Assembly: GCA_033283165.1 (NCBI GenBank)
Contig: JAWMQL010000003.1
Coordinates: forward strand, 310,001-374,000
Source: JAWMQL01 sp033283165
GTDB lineage: Bacteria; Pseudomonadota; Gammaproteobacteria; Pseudomonadales; Halieaceae
Direction of reading: 5' to 3'
Length of the DNA: 64,000 nucleotides
Below the pieces are notes generated by a model that worked only from the letters and a program-made list of their open reading frames with translations, did not search any database and was not told the DNA's origin. Made by a program: the position numbers and the translations under genes. The number at the start of each line of letters is the position of its first letter. Positions within the stretch are counted from its first letter, which is position 1. This document shows, piece by piece, positions 43,947-52,219 of this stretch.

Positions 43947-44389
43947 GAGTTTAGTCTCCACTTGTCGACTTACTTATAGTTGAAAGAATTTCTCTGCTGG
44001 CCTTTTGGGTCCATCACACCCGTTTGGCCTGGCCGATCATTTGTTGCGTATGGTACATATCCGTATGATGTGCATCCTAACAATAAATGATATGAGAGTC
44101 AATCCCTTCGCATATATTATTTTAAGCATGCGTATTATTATGGAATCGTATATATATCAATGAGTTACCGGGGCTCAGCTGTCGCGACCAGGGCCGGACA
44201 GGCAGCAAGGCCTTCTAAGAGAATCGCCTACCGAGGGTAGAAAACGCGTGTTGTTGAGCCGGCAGGCAGCTCCCGCGTGGACATCAGTGACCGGGCCACG
44301 CGCGGAGGCGCCAGAGGGAGGGAGGGAGGGGGGCTAAATTGCCAAAGCCTGCTCGAAGGCAGCGAACACGTGGTTGTATCCTGCCAGGC
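43947..44389. promoter_or_regulatory. Upstream control region of the second TonB receptor
   Basis: These 443 bases contain no gene. The half nearest the receptor is AT-rich with GCGTATGGTACATATCCGTA, TCGCATATATTA and AAGCATGCGTA, which look like repeated operator half-sites near the promoter. The other half, next to the MarR gene's 3' end, is GC-rich and holds a G-tract motif listed separately. The adjacent MarR protein is a natural candidate to bind here. Confidence 0.45.
44316..44333 (+). other. G-quadruplex motif
   Basis: Four G-runs (GGG, GGG, GGG, GGGGGG) are separated by single A residues, the tightest form of an intramolecular G-quadruplex sequence. It lies on the plus strand just beyond the 3' end of the MarR gene, on the non-template side for plus-strand transcription and the template side for the MarR transcript. 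It could impede read-through of MarR transcription towards the receptor operon. Confidence 0.6.
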
Positions 44390-44878
44390 CTACTGCAAAT
44401 CCTGCAGGTTCCGCTTGAAGGTCTGCAATACAGAAATGGCCGCTTTCAGTTCTTTCATACTGATGCCCTTCAGCATGTCTTTATTGGCCTTCAGTGTTAG
44501 CTTACGGATTTCCGTAACAACGTTGCGCCCTTGTTCCGTCAGGAAGATATTGTTTACACGACGGTCGGTGGGATGCGCTCTTCGTTCGATCATTCCGCTT
44601 GCCTCGAGTCGGTCGATCAGTCCGCCGACGGCGACCTTGCCCAGGTTCATCTGTTCCGCCAGTTCCGATTGCGTGGCGCCGTCGCTGCGCGAAAGGTAGG
44701 CCAGCAACCACGCCTGGGAACGCGTGACGTTCAGGGGCTTGAAAGTCTCATCGATAAGACCGCGGCGAAGCCGTGCACAGTCATGCAGGAGAAACCCAAA
44801 GCGGATCTCCCAGTCCTCGTCGCTGCGTGGTGTGCCTGGATTCAGTGCGACACTGAATTCCGATGCTGCTTCTTCCAT
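44390..44878 (-). CDS. MarR-family transcriptional regulator
   Basis: A 162-residue winged-helix protein of the MarR family. The recognition region is RSDGATQSELAEQMNLGKVA, followed by LIDRLEASGMIERRAHPTDRR, the highly conserved wing motif. MarR proteins usually repress nearby catabolic genes and respond to small aromatic or CoA-linked ligands. It lies between the receptor/DUF7064 operon and the lipid operon and is the only regulator of the 34-64 kb part, so it may control both. The short upstream region holds repeated TATGCT elements that may be its own site. Confidence 0.9.
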   Translation of the reverse strand: MEEAASEFSVALNPGTPRSDEDWEIRFGFLLHDCARLRRGLIDETFKPLNVTRSQAWLLAYLSRSDGATQSELAEQMNLGKVAVGGLIDRLEASGMIERRAHPTDRRVNNIFLTEQGRNVVTEIRKLTLKANKDMLKGISMKELKAAISVLQTFKRNLQDLQ

Positions 44879-44916
44879 CCTGATCTTCTCTCCTGCCCGT
44901 CACTTTCGCGACAAAA

Positions 44917-44950
44917 TAACATATATGCTCATATTACATATGCTTATTAT
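44917..44950. promoter_or_regulatory. Repeated ATATGCT elements upstream of MarR gene
   Basis: An AT-rich stretch between the MarR start and the patatin stop contains ACATATATGCT and ACATATGCT, with TATGCT repeated after 15 bases. It lies 40-70 bases upstream of the MarR start, so it can be both promoter and autoregulatory operator. Similar GCATAT-type half-sites occur in the other intergenic regions of this cluster. Confidence 0.4.
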
Positions 44951-44973
44951 TGAATTAAAGCTTTTAATTCCGT

Positions 44974-46452
44974 TCACGCCCTGCGCCTCTTCGCTGACTG
45001 CTTACGACTCGACGTTTCAATCAGGGATGTTTCAAGCTTCCTGATGATGTTGTCCAAGCGACGGCTGATACAGGTCTGGATACGAATTCGCTCAATCTGC
45101 GGCCAGGTCGCTCGCTCCCCCGAGCTGATCATATCCATGATTTCCTCATTACTGCGATCGACGAGGAGATACATTGGATTCTGGATGCGGCGCGGCGGCA
45201 GAATGTTGATGTCCCCGGTGTAGGTCTGCGCCAGTACGGAGCTTCCAAGAGTAAGCATCCGACCTAGAGCCCCCTGGTTTTTCGCATTGCTGTCAATCAG
45301 GCGGGCCGACAGTAGCGCCCAGTCCTTGCTGGTTTTGCGCATGGTGTGTTTGATCAACCCCCAGTTCGAAGAGGATTTCGACTGGCTGATAAACGGCAGC
45401 GCAACCGGGTTCGTCTGACTGACAATGGTGTGGTTGACACCATAGAGGCGCATAACCCGCCGAATCGGCAGATCGTCACTCACGGAACCGTCAATCCATT
45501 TGTGTGACGGCAGGTAGGGCTTGCGATTTCCCGCCTGATCCTTCGCCGCAAGAATAACGGGCGGATAAAAGCCGGGAAGCGCACTGGAGGCCATCAGCGC
45601 CTCGCGAATGGTGACGTTGGGAGAAGCGATATCATTGAGCAACCGCGACTTCTGGTGTTTCTCTGCCGGCGCGATCGATACGTTGATGTGTACACCTGTC
45701 AGTTCCGAAGCTTCCTGGAAGGTGAGATCCGGTATCAGGCGATCGAAGAACTCCCTGACGGCCCCGGCTGAAAGCCGATTGAATCGGGATATCCCGCGGC
45801 GATTATTCAGCCTCTGCTCGCGCTCCACTTCCATCCGCAACAGGTCTGGTTCGAAAATGCGCGCGAGATCTCCGTTGGAGTGGCAGCCCACAACGGCCGC
45901 AACAATTGCACCACCACTGGCGCCGCTGATCACGGAAGGAAGCAGATCCTGCTCCCACAGGGCCTTGACCACACCCAGGTGAAAGTAAAACAGAGAACCA
46001 GAACCGCTCAGCATCAACGCGGATCGCCCGTAGCAGTGGCTGGCGCGGCGAAAGAATTCCAGCTTCTGCTCCAGGGAAATGGCATCGACCGCGTCACTGG
46101 CGAGATAATCCAGTGCCGATACCACCTCATCCACATAGTCGTTAATCAACTGCTTGGTGCCGAAGGTCGCCCGCTTGTACAACTCGGAGTGACCCATACC
46201 GCCCATATTGCCGTGGATGCCCTCGTTCAGGGCAAATAGCAGGCCCTGATCATCTCCCCTGACCCGCCGTTCGCGGTAGACATCGACACGCTTCCTGATA
46301 GCACTGTAATCGTACAGCGTCGTGCGATCCTTGACTTTCCAGATATCGGCCCCGTCCAGCATGTCCTTGCGCAGGGCAAAGGCCTTCCACTCGTCGTAGC
46401 TCTCGGCCCGTTCGAGTTCCGTCCGCATCAGCCGGTTGAGGCGCCTGGACAT
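44974..46452 (-). CDS. Patatin-like phospholipase / triacylglycerol lipase with DUF3336
   Basis: A 492-residue protein. The N-terminal part (ERAESYDEWKAFALRKD) matches DUF3336, found in lipid-droplet-type patatin lipases. The catalytic domain has the oxyanion loop LSGSGSLFYFHLGV, the nucleophile S179 in GASGG, and the aspartate D321 in WIDGS, forming the Ser-Asp dyad. The ATG overlapping the wax synthase stop was chosen; the longer frame lies inside that gene. Such enzymes hydrolyse stored triacylglycerol. It lies at the end of a neutral-lipid operon, so it probably mobilises stored wax or TAG. Confidence 0.88.
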   Translation of the reverse strand: MSRRLNRLMRTELERAESYDEWKAFALRKDMLDGADIWKVKDRTTLYDYSAIRKRVDVYRERRVRGDDQGLLFALNEGIHGNMGGMGHSELYKRATFGTKQLINDYVDEVVSALDYLASDAVDAISLEQKLEFFRRASHCYGRSALMLSGSGSLFYFHLGVVKALWEQDLLPSVISGASGGAIVAAVVGCHSNGDLARIFEPDLLRMEVEREQRLNNRRGISRFNRLSAGAVREFFDRLIPDLTFQEASELTGVHINVSIAPAEKHQKSRLLNDIASPNVTIREALMASSALPGFYPPVILAAKDQAGNRKPYLPSHKWIDGSVSDDLPIRRVMRLYGVNHTIVSQTNPVALPFISQSKSSSNWGLIKHTMRKTSKDWALLSARLIDSNAKNQGALGRMLTLGSSVLAQTYTGDINILPPRRIQNPMYLLVDRSNEEIMDMISSGERATWPQIERIRIQTCISRRLDNIIRKLETSLIETSSRKQSAKRRRA

Positions 46453-47918
46453 CAGGAACGCGACTTCCGTCGACGCGGCGCAGCACCTCGAGGGGTATTG
46501 CGCTTTTTCGCAGCGCGCACAAGTTCCGCCACGGACACTTCCATGCAACCCCGCAGGACCGGCATATCGGGCACAACATCCCTGGTGGATACCAGACTGA
46601 GTGATATCCTGCCGTTGTAACTCAGGGCGATGACGAACAGACCCATGCCGTCGGCCAGTGGCGTCATACCGAACTGCTGCAAGCAGCGTGCGCCGTCCAG
46701 GTACATGAGCGTCTGCGGACCAGGCACGTTGGATACGGCGACATTACAGAGATTGGCGCTGGCTCCCGAACTTGCCAGCGCGCGACTGACCAGGGCCAAC
46801 GCTGTACTGGGCATGCTACCGGATATCTCGGATATCACCCTGACAAAGAGGCCCGACTTGCCTTCCTTGGCCAGCGTGGTTTCGCCCGTTATCTTCTGCA
46901 GGCGCTCGATGGGGTCGTCAATTCTCGTACACAGGTCGATGGTCATTGCCGTCACCTGGTTGCCCTCGCGACCATCCGCGGCCGCCCCCGCGTCACGGGT
47001 GTTGACAGGCACCCAGCCGACCAGCGACCCGGCGGGCAATTCACCGTGCCGGGCAAGGTAACTGCGCAACGCTCCACTGCAGACTGCCAGCACCACGTCA
47101 TTGATCTTTGCGCCCTCCACGGCACGCTGAACCAGCTTGAAATCGTCGAGAGAAAATTCCGCTGCATCGAAGTTCTTGACCGGGGCCAGGCGTCGGTTAA
47201 AGCGGGTAGCGGGAACCGAATCCTTCTCCCCGTCTTTCCGGTGTATCAGGGTTCCCCGCATACCGGGGGCCACCAAGGCCGCGGCGCGCAGCAGTGAGCG
47301 GGTCATCCTCAAGGGAGAGCTGACCCGGTTGCGCAGGAATTGCTTCCAGATGTCCTCACTCGTTGGTGCCTCGCCCGCATGTTCCGTTTCACCTGAAATA
47401 TCCCAGGCAGGCGTGCCCTTCGCATCGCGGTCGCTCAGGCAGCCAAAAAATCTCATCGTGGCGGCACCATCCACAGCGGCGTGGTGTAACTTGGTGATTA
47501 CGGCAAAACTGTCTTCAGGGAAATCCCGCATGCCGCCGATGCCCTCCACCAGATGCATCTCCCAGAGTGGTCGGTTCATGTCCATGGGTCTTGAGTAAAT
47601 CCGCCCCATCAACTCACAGAATGCCTTCCAGCGGTCCCCTCCGGTGAGCCGATGACTGTGCAAATGGCCCTCGAGATCGAAGAACTCATCGTCGGCCCAG
47701 TAGGGAAAGTCCAGTTCCAGCGGCACCCGGATCAGCTTGCGCCTGAAAATCGGGCTGCTGTGCAACCGCGATCCCACATGTGACCGGAGCCGCTCGAAAA
47801 GGGAAGCCGATACCTGGCGTGTTGGAGGCGCGTAGATACAGGCCATCGCCACATTGGAGAGGTTCCTGTCGTTCTCCATGTAGAGGAACTGGGCGTCCTG
47901 GGCGCTTAACTGTTTCAT
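46452..47918 (-). CDS. Wax ester synthase / acyl-CoA:diacylglycerol acyltransferase
   Basis: A 488-residue WS/DGAT protein, the family that joins acyl-CoA to fatty alcohols or diacylglycerol for storage lipids. The active-site motif HHAAVDG is at residues 145-151, followed by a conserved VSNVPGPQ segment late in the protein and LQQFGMTPLADGMGLFVI. Its length is normal. It overlaps PlsC by four bases and the patatin gene by one base, so all three are translationally coupled. Wax acceptors could include isoprenoid or alicyclic alcohols from the neighbouring pathway. Confidence 0.92.
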   Translation of the reverse strand: MKQLSAQDAQFLYMENDRNLSNVAMACIYAPPTRQVSASLFERLRSHVGSRLHSSPIFRRKLIRVPLELDFPYWADDEFFDLEGHLHSHRLTGGDRWKAFCELMGRIYSRPMDMNRPLWEMHLVEGIGGMRDFPEDSFAVITKLHHAAVDGAATMRFFGCLSDRDAKGTPAWDISGETEHAGEAPTSEDIWKQFLRNRVSSPLRMTRSLLRAAALVAPGMRGTLIHRKDGEKDSVPATRFNRRLAPVKNFDAAEFSLDDFKLVQRAVEGAKINDVVLAVCSGALRSYLARHGELPAGSLVGWVPVNTRDAGAAADGREGNQVTAMTIDLCTRIDDPIERLQKITGETTLAKEGKSGLFVRVISEISGSMPSTALALVSRALASSGASANLCNVAVSNVPGPQTLMYLDGARCLQQFGMTPLADGMGLFVIALSYNGRISLSLVSTRDVVPDMPVLRGCMEVSVAELVRAAKKRNTPRGAAPRRRKSRS

Positions 47919-48715
47919 GCCGGCGATCTTCCATTCCGTCGCCTTGGCGTCGACTTTTGCGCGCGCCGCTTTTCAGGTACCGGCTCCTTTTCGTATCCGA
48001 GCGCAGTTAGATACAGATTCCTGACCTCGGCAATGTGCGCGTCCAGGTCCTCCGCACGCCAGCCAGTCGTCTCCACCGGTGCCAGCACCTCCACCTCCAC
48101 TTCACCGGGGCAGTAGGCGAACTGACCCCTGGGTTGTATCTCCATGGCACCGTGCAGGACCACCGGCAGAATCGGCACCCCGGCCTGCATGGCGACGTGG
48201 AATGCGCCCTTCTTGAAGGGCAGGGGTTTACTGGTTTCAGAGCGCGTGCCCTCAGGCGCGATCACAACGTTCCTGCCCTCCACGGACAGCGCATCCACCA
48301 GGGGCCGCATAGCCTCGATGGCACTGGCGCTGTTGGCGCGGTCAATCGGGATGATGCCGGCGAATTCGTAGGCCTTTGCGAGCAGTGCGAACCGGCCAAT
48401 CTCCTTCTTGCCAACGCCGGCGAAGTTTTCACGCAGCAGCTTGATCATAATCAGTCCGTCGGCCTGGCTCTGGTGATTGAAGATCACCACCGCGGGTTGC
48501 GCTCGCCACAGGTTGTGCTGATTCCGCACCTTGATCCTCAAGCCTACCAGGGCAAAAGACAGTTCGGAGAACAGCGTGAGCATGAACCGGCGCCCCTCGT
48601 CCGGAGAACCGTTCAGTTTTGATATGCCCAGGCCGGTGAAATAGGAACCGAGCAGTGAGCCGTAAACGCCGACTGTACGCAGATTCTCTTTCCAGCCCGG
48701 TGACTTCTTTACCAT
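47915..48715 (-). CDS. 1-acyl-sn-glycerol-3-phosphate acyltransferase (PlsC type)
   Basis: A 266-residue acyltransferase with the NHQSQAD catalytic motif (H81, D86) and the EGTRSE substrate-binding motif near residue 152, as in PlsC enzymes that make phosphatidic acid. An N-terminal hydrophobic region may anchor it in the membrane. The last 20 residues are basic. It is encoded between the acyl-CoA ligase and the wax/DGAT enzyme, where it would supply the glycerolipid arm of storage-lipid synthesis. It is probably an extra copy beside the housekeeping plsC. Confidence 0.88.
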   Translation of the reverse strand: MVKKSPGWKENLRTVGVYGSLLGSYFTGLGISKLNGSPDEGRRFMLTLFSELSFALVGLRIKVRNQHNLWRAQPAVVIFNHQSQADGLIMIKLLRENFAGVGKKEIGRFALLAKAYEFAGIIPIDRANSASAIEAMRPLVDALSVEGRNVVIAPEGTRSETSKPLPFKKGAFHVAMQAGVPILPVVLHGAMEIQPRGQFAYCPGEVEVEVLAPVETTGWRAEDLDAHIAEVRNLYLTALGYEKEPVPEKRRAQKSTPRRRNGRSPA

Positions 48716-48720
48716 CGCGG

Positions 48721-50289
48721 TCAGACCGTACGTTCCCGGCCCTCCCAGTAGGGCTCTCGCAGCTGTCGCTTTAAAACCTTCCCGGTGCCTCCCAGGGGAA
48801 GTTCATTGTAAAAATCCACCGACTTGGGACACTTGTAGGAAGCCAGGCGCTGCTTGGCATATTCGATCAGTTCGCTCTCACACTCCCTGAACCCCGTGTT
48901 CAGCACAACGCAGGCCTTGACCTCCTCACCCCAGCGGTCGCTGGGCACACCGATCACCGCCACCCGCTGCACCGCCTCGTGCAGGGACAGGCAGTTCTCC
49001 ACCTCGGAACAATAGACGTTCTCACCCCCGGTGATAATCATGTCCTTGGCCCGATCCACGATATAGAGGAAGCCCTCCGCATCCCTGTAGGCTATATCGC
49101 CGGTCTTGAACCAGCCGTGGTGGTAGACTTCCGCCCAGGCCTCAGGCTTGTTGCGGTAACCCCTGGCGATACTGGGCACCCGCACCCACATCTCACCGCG
49201 CTGCCCCTCGGGCAACTCCTGGCCCCGGGAATCCATCACCTTGATATCGATCAGCGGCAGCGGTTTGCCACAGGACGTCAACCGGTGTTCATTGGCAAGG
49301 TCGTGCTCCTCCGGACGTAACAGGGTCAGGGCACCACCGCTTTCCGTGGAGCCATAAAACTGCATGAAACGACAGGGCATCACCTCCAGTGCCTGTTTGA
49401 TCAACCCCAGGGAGATGGCAGACCCGGCGTAAACGACCTCCCTGATACTGCTGAAATCCCGCTCCAGGTAGTCCGGTTCTGCGAGCAGCATCTGAATCAT
49501 TACCGGTGCGACAGCCAGGATGGTGGGGCGCTTGGCCTCGATCTCCGTGAGCACCAGACCGGGATCGAAGGCCCGGACTATCGCAATCGTTCCGCCATTG
49601 AAGAACGCCTGGATGGTCAGTCCGATGCCGAGCAGGTGAAAATTGGGGGCCACGAACAAAAGGGTATCGCTCTCCGACCAGGTGTACGCCGGTTCATAGT
49701 GCTCACACAGGCGCATCAGCGTGACACCGCTATGCATCAACTCCACCCCTTTCGGAGCACCCGTGGTGCCGGAGGTGTAAAGAATCCAGGCGATGTCGTC
49801 CAGCGGACAGGGCAGGAGCGGGTCCTTGTCGCTCTGGTTATTCAGCCACTGGCGGAACGGATTGGTGTGCGCCGCGCCCGGCACGACGAACTGGCTCGGG
49901 ATAGCCTCGGGCAGGCGCTCATTGACCGCTGCCCAGGTACCAGACAGTTCCTCATTGACGATGGCCAGGGAAGGCGTGGCGTCACTGAGCACATGTTCGA
50001 GTTCCGCTACCGCCAACCGCCAGTTTAGCGGAACAAAGGTGGCCGAGGCTTTGGCCGTCCCCAGCAGCGCGATAAGGAAATCGTCAGAATTGCTGCCGTA
50101 GAAGACCACGCGATCGCCTCGCTCGACTCCGGCCGCTATCAGGGCGTTGGCAAAACGGCTGGTCAAGCGGTCCAGTTCCGCCATTGTGATGGCATTGTCT
50201 TCGAACAACAGCGCTGCCTTGTCCGGATACTGGCGGGCGTTGTAGCGAGTGATATCAGCGATTGTTCTAACTTCGGGATAGGGCCACAT
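48721..50289 (-). CDS. Acyl-CoA synthetase (AMP-forming)
   Basis: A 522-residue adenylate-forming ligase. The phosphate loop is YTSGTTGAPKG, followed by FYGSTESGG, the hinge region GWFKTGDIAYRDAEG, and the C-terminal lysine in PLGGTGKVLKR. It activates a carboxylic acid to its CoA thioester. Upstream genes encode an enoyl-CoA isomerase and a dienoyl-CoA reductase, so the substrate is likely an unsaturated or branched acid; it may also serve the alicyclic acid made by the nearby alcohol and aldehyde dehydrogenases. It starts 35 bases after the isomerase stop. Confidence 0.92.
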   Translation of the reverse strand: MWPYPEVRTIADITRYNARQYPDKAALLFEDNAITMAELDRLTSRFANALIAAGVERGDRVVFYGSNSDDFLIALLGTAKASATFVPLNWRLAVAELEHVLSDATPSLAIVNEELSGTWAAVNERLPEAIPSQFVVPGAAHTNPFRQWLNNQSDKDPLLPCPLDDIAWILYTSGTTGAPKGVELMHSGVTLMRLCEHYEPAYTWSESDTLLFVAPNFHLLGIGLTIQAFFNGGTIAIVRAFDPGLVLTEIEAKRPTILAVAPVMIQMLLAEPDYLERDFSSIREVVYAGSAISLGLIKQALEVMPCRFMQFYGSTESGGALTLLRPEEHDLANEHRLTSCGKPLPLIDIKVMDSRGQELPEGQRGEMWVRVPSIARGYRNKPEAWAEVYHHGWFKTGDIAYRDAEGFLYIVDRAKDMIITGGENVYCSEVENCLSLHEAVQRVAVIGVPSDRWGEEVKACVVLNTGFRECESELIEYAKQRLASYKCPKSVDFYNELPLGGTGKVLKRQLREPYWEGRERTV

Positions 50290-50324
50290 GTCTACCTCGT
50301 CTTATCGGTGTCTCGGTCCGTGTA

Positions 50325-51092
50325 TCATGCTTTATTAATGAGTCTGGACATGGCGTGCAGGGCTTGCTCTGAACGCGCGCAATCGGCCATCGCCGTCGCT
50401 TCCATTTCCAACTGGGTGTCGATGGATTGGTTATAGGAGGTCAATAACAGGCGACGCATCCGCCCATAGACTTCGGTCGGCCCCTGCGCCAGCCGCTCCG
50501 CCAACTCCACACAGTGCGCCTGCAAATCGTCCTGCGCGACAACGCCGTTGATCAGGCCGCACTCCGCCGCCTTGTCGGCGCTCCAGGTTTCGTTAAGCAA
50601 CAGGAATTCGGTTGCCCGGCGACTACCCACCCGCCGGGGAAGATAATGGGAAATGCCCGTGTCGCCGCACACTCCAATAGCGCCGAATGCAGCGTAAAAG
50701 CGCGTCTCGGGGGTCGCGTAGACAAAATCGGCGCCGGCCACCAGAGCCACCGCGCCTCCCACCACCAGATTGTGCGCGGCCACGACAACCGGCTCATCGT
50801 TCCTGGCAAAGCGCGCAACGCCCATATGCAGGTTGGCCGTCAAGCGCTTGAATCGCGCTGGCAGTTGTTCAGGCTCTTGCAGAAATTCTTTCAGGTCGCC
50901 GCCGACACTGAAATTAGGGCCAGCGGCATCGATCATCACAGCCCGTATCTCGCGGTTTTCACTGCACTCCACCGCCAGGGCGCTGAAATCCTCGCAAAAT
51001 TCGGAATTAAACGGATTGCCTTTTTCCGGCTGGTTCAGCCGGATGCGGGCGACGTTGTTGACGATAGAAAACTCGAAAGCGCGCAGATTCAT
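50325..51092 (-). CDS. Enoyl-CoA isomerase-like crotonase (PaaG/ECI type)
   Basis: A 255-residue crotonase. NQPEKGNPFNSEFC, FSVGGDLKEF and HNLVVGGAVALVAGADFVYA mark the CoA pocket. Both hydratase glutamates are missing. An aspartate, D144, in IGVCGDTGISHYLPR sits where PaaG-type delta3-delta2-enoyl-CoA isomerases have their catalytic Asp, so double-bond shifting is more likely than hydration. It is encoded between a dienoyl-CoA reductase-like enzyme and an acyl-CoA ligase, the usual partners for unsaturated acyl chains. Confidence 0.82.
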   Translation of the reverse strand: MNLRAFEFSIVNNVARIRLNQPEKGNPFNSEFCEDFSALAVECSENREIRAVMIDAAGPNFSVGGDLKEFLQEPEQLPARFKRLTANLHMGVARFARNDEPVVVAAHNLVVGGAVALVAGADFVYATPETRFYAAFGAIGVCGDTGISHYLPRRVGSRRATEFLLLNETWSADKAAECGLINGVVAQDDLQAHCVELAERLAQGPTEVYGRMRRLLLTSYNQSIDTQLEMEATAMADCARSEQALHAMSRLINKA

Positions 51093-51110
51093 AACTTACC
51101 CTTATCGTGC

Positions 51111-51992
51111 TCACACGGAGCGCTGCTGTTTTTCCTTTTCCACCGACGCCTTGATAGCCTCGCGGGCGTCCTCCCAGTCCTGGTCGCTGAGGGACGACAG
51201 ACCAGCGAAGGTATTATGGCCTGCGAGGTGATGAGCGCCGTCAATGGCGATGGTCTGGCCGGTCAGATAGTTACACCCGTCCGACATGAGAAACACCACC
51301 AGGTTCTGCAGCTCGTGCATCTGACCGAAGCGCCGCAGGGGTACGGTCGACGGATCGGTGGCGCCGATCCCTTTGCCGGTGGGATCAAGCTTGTCCCAGG
51401 CGCCCTCTGTCGGGAACGGGCCGGGTGCCATGGCATTGACCCGGATTCCGGCCTCGCCCCACTCCACGGCCAGAGACATGGTCATGGCGTGCACGGCCGA
51501 CTTGGCCATGGTGGCCGGGACCACATACGCAGAGCCGGTCCAGATCCAGGTCACCAGATTGCTGAGGACCGAACCGGGCAAGCCCTCGGACAACCAGCGC
51601 TTGCCCACTGCCGTGGTCGCGTAATAGCTGCCGTCCATAATGGTCGAGCAGATGGCGCGATAGCCCCGGGGAGAGATGTCCTTGGTCGGGGAAACGAAAT
51701 TTGCGCCGGCGTTGTTAACCAGACCGGTTAGTGGCCCCTCTTCCCAGATAGAGTCGACCATGTCCTGAACCGCGTCCGGGTCACGAATATCATTGACCCG
51801 GGTGTGTATCCTTCCGGAACCGATTTCCTCCAGCGCCTGTACCGCCTCTTGCAGGACCTCCTCGCGCCTGCCGGAGATGTACACCTCGGCACCCTGCCGC
51901 AGCAGGCCTTCGCTGATTGATTTGCCGAGACCCGACCCTCCCCCGGTCACCAGAATCCGTTTGCCGGCCAGGGCCTGCGCATTGAATAACAT
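51111..51992 (-). CDS. 2,4-dienoyl-CoA reductase-like short-chain dehydrogenase
   Basis: A 293-residue Rossmann enzyme. The cofactor motif is VTGGGSGLGKSI. It lacks the standard YxxxK; instead it has ATMAKSAVHAMTMSLAVEWG and NAMAPGPFPTEGAWDKL, the pattern of mammalian-type 2,4-dienoyl-CoA reductases (DECR), where the position before the lysine is also changed. It therefore probably reduces conjugated dienoyl-CoA with NADPH. The ATG with GGAGGG was chosen over a start eleven codons earlier. It begins a six-gene lipid operon and is divergent from the aldehyde dehydrogenase. Confidence 0.85.
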   Translation of the reverse strand: MLFNAQALAGKRILVTGGGSGLGKSISEGLLRQGAEVYISGRREEVLQEAVQALEEIGSGRIHTRVNDIRDPDAVQDMVDSIWEEGPLTGLVNNAGANFVSPTKDISPRGYRAICSTIMDGSYYATTAVGKRWLSEGLPGSVLSNLVTWIWTGSAYVVPATMAKSAVHAMTMSLAVEWGEAGIRVNAMAPGPFPTEGAWDKLDPTGKGIGATDPSTVPLRRFGQMHELQNLVVFLMSDGCNYLTGQTIAIDGAHHLAGHNTFAGLSSLSDQDWEDAREAIKASVEKEKQQRSV

Positions 51993-52219
51993 GGGAAATC
52001 CCTCCAGCAGTCCATTACAGAGCACCGCCTGACCATTGCCGATCGCTGACGGAGACTCATATATTACACCTACGTACTATACGCCTTCATACCTAATTAT
52101 TCAAGCATTATGTATTTTACACTATCTTATTGTAATCTAGCACACTTATATGCTATGGTCAGGCGCCAGATTGCAGGACGCGGCGTCCATAACATCATTT
52201 CCAGCAGCAGGTAACACCC
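51993..52219. promoter_or_regulatory. Divergent promoter region, lipid operon and aldehyde dehydrogenase
   Basis: A 227-base gap between divergent genes. Its right part is strongly AT-rich with CATATATTACAC, CATTATGTATTTTACAC and CTTATATGC, similar to elements before other genes of the cluster. Promoters for both directions must lie here. A GCAGGTAAC run precedes the dehydrogenase ATG. Confidence 0.5.
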
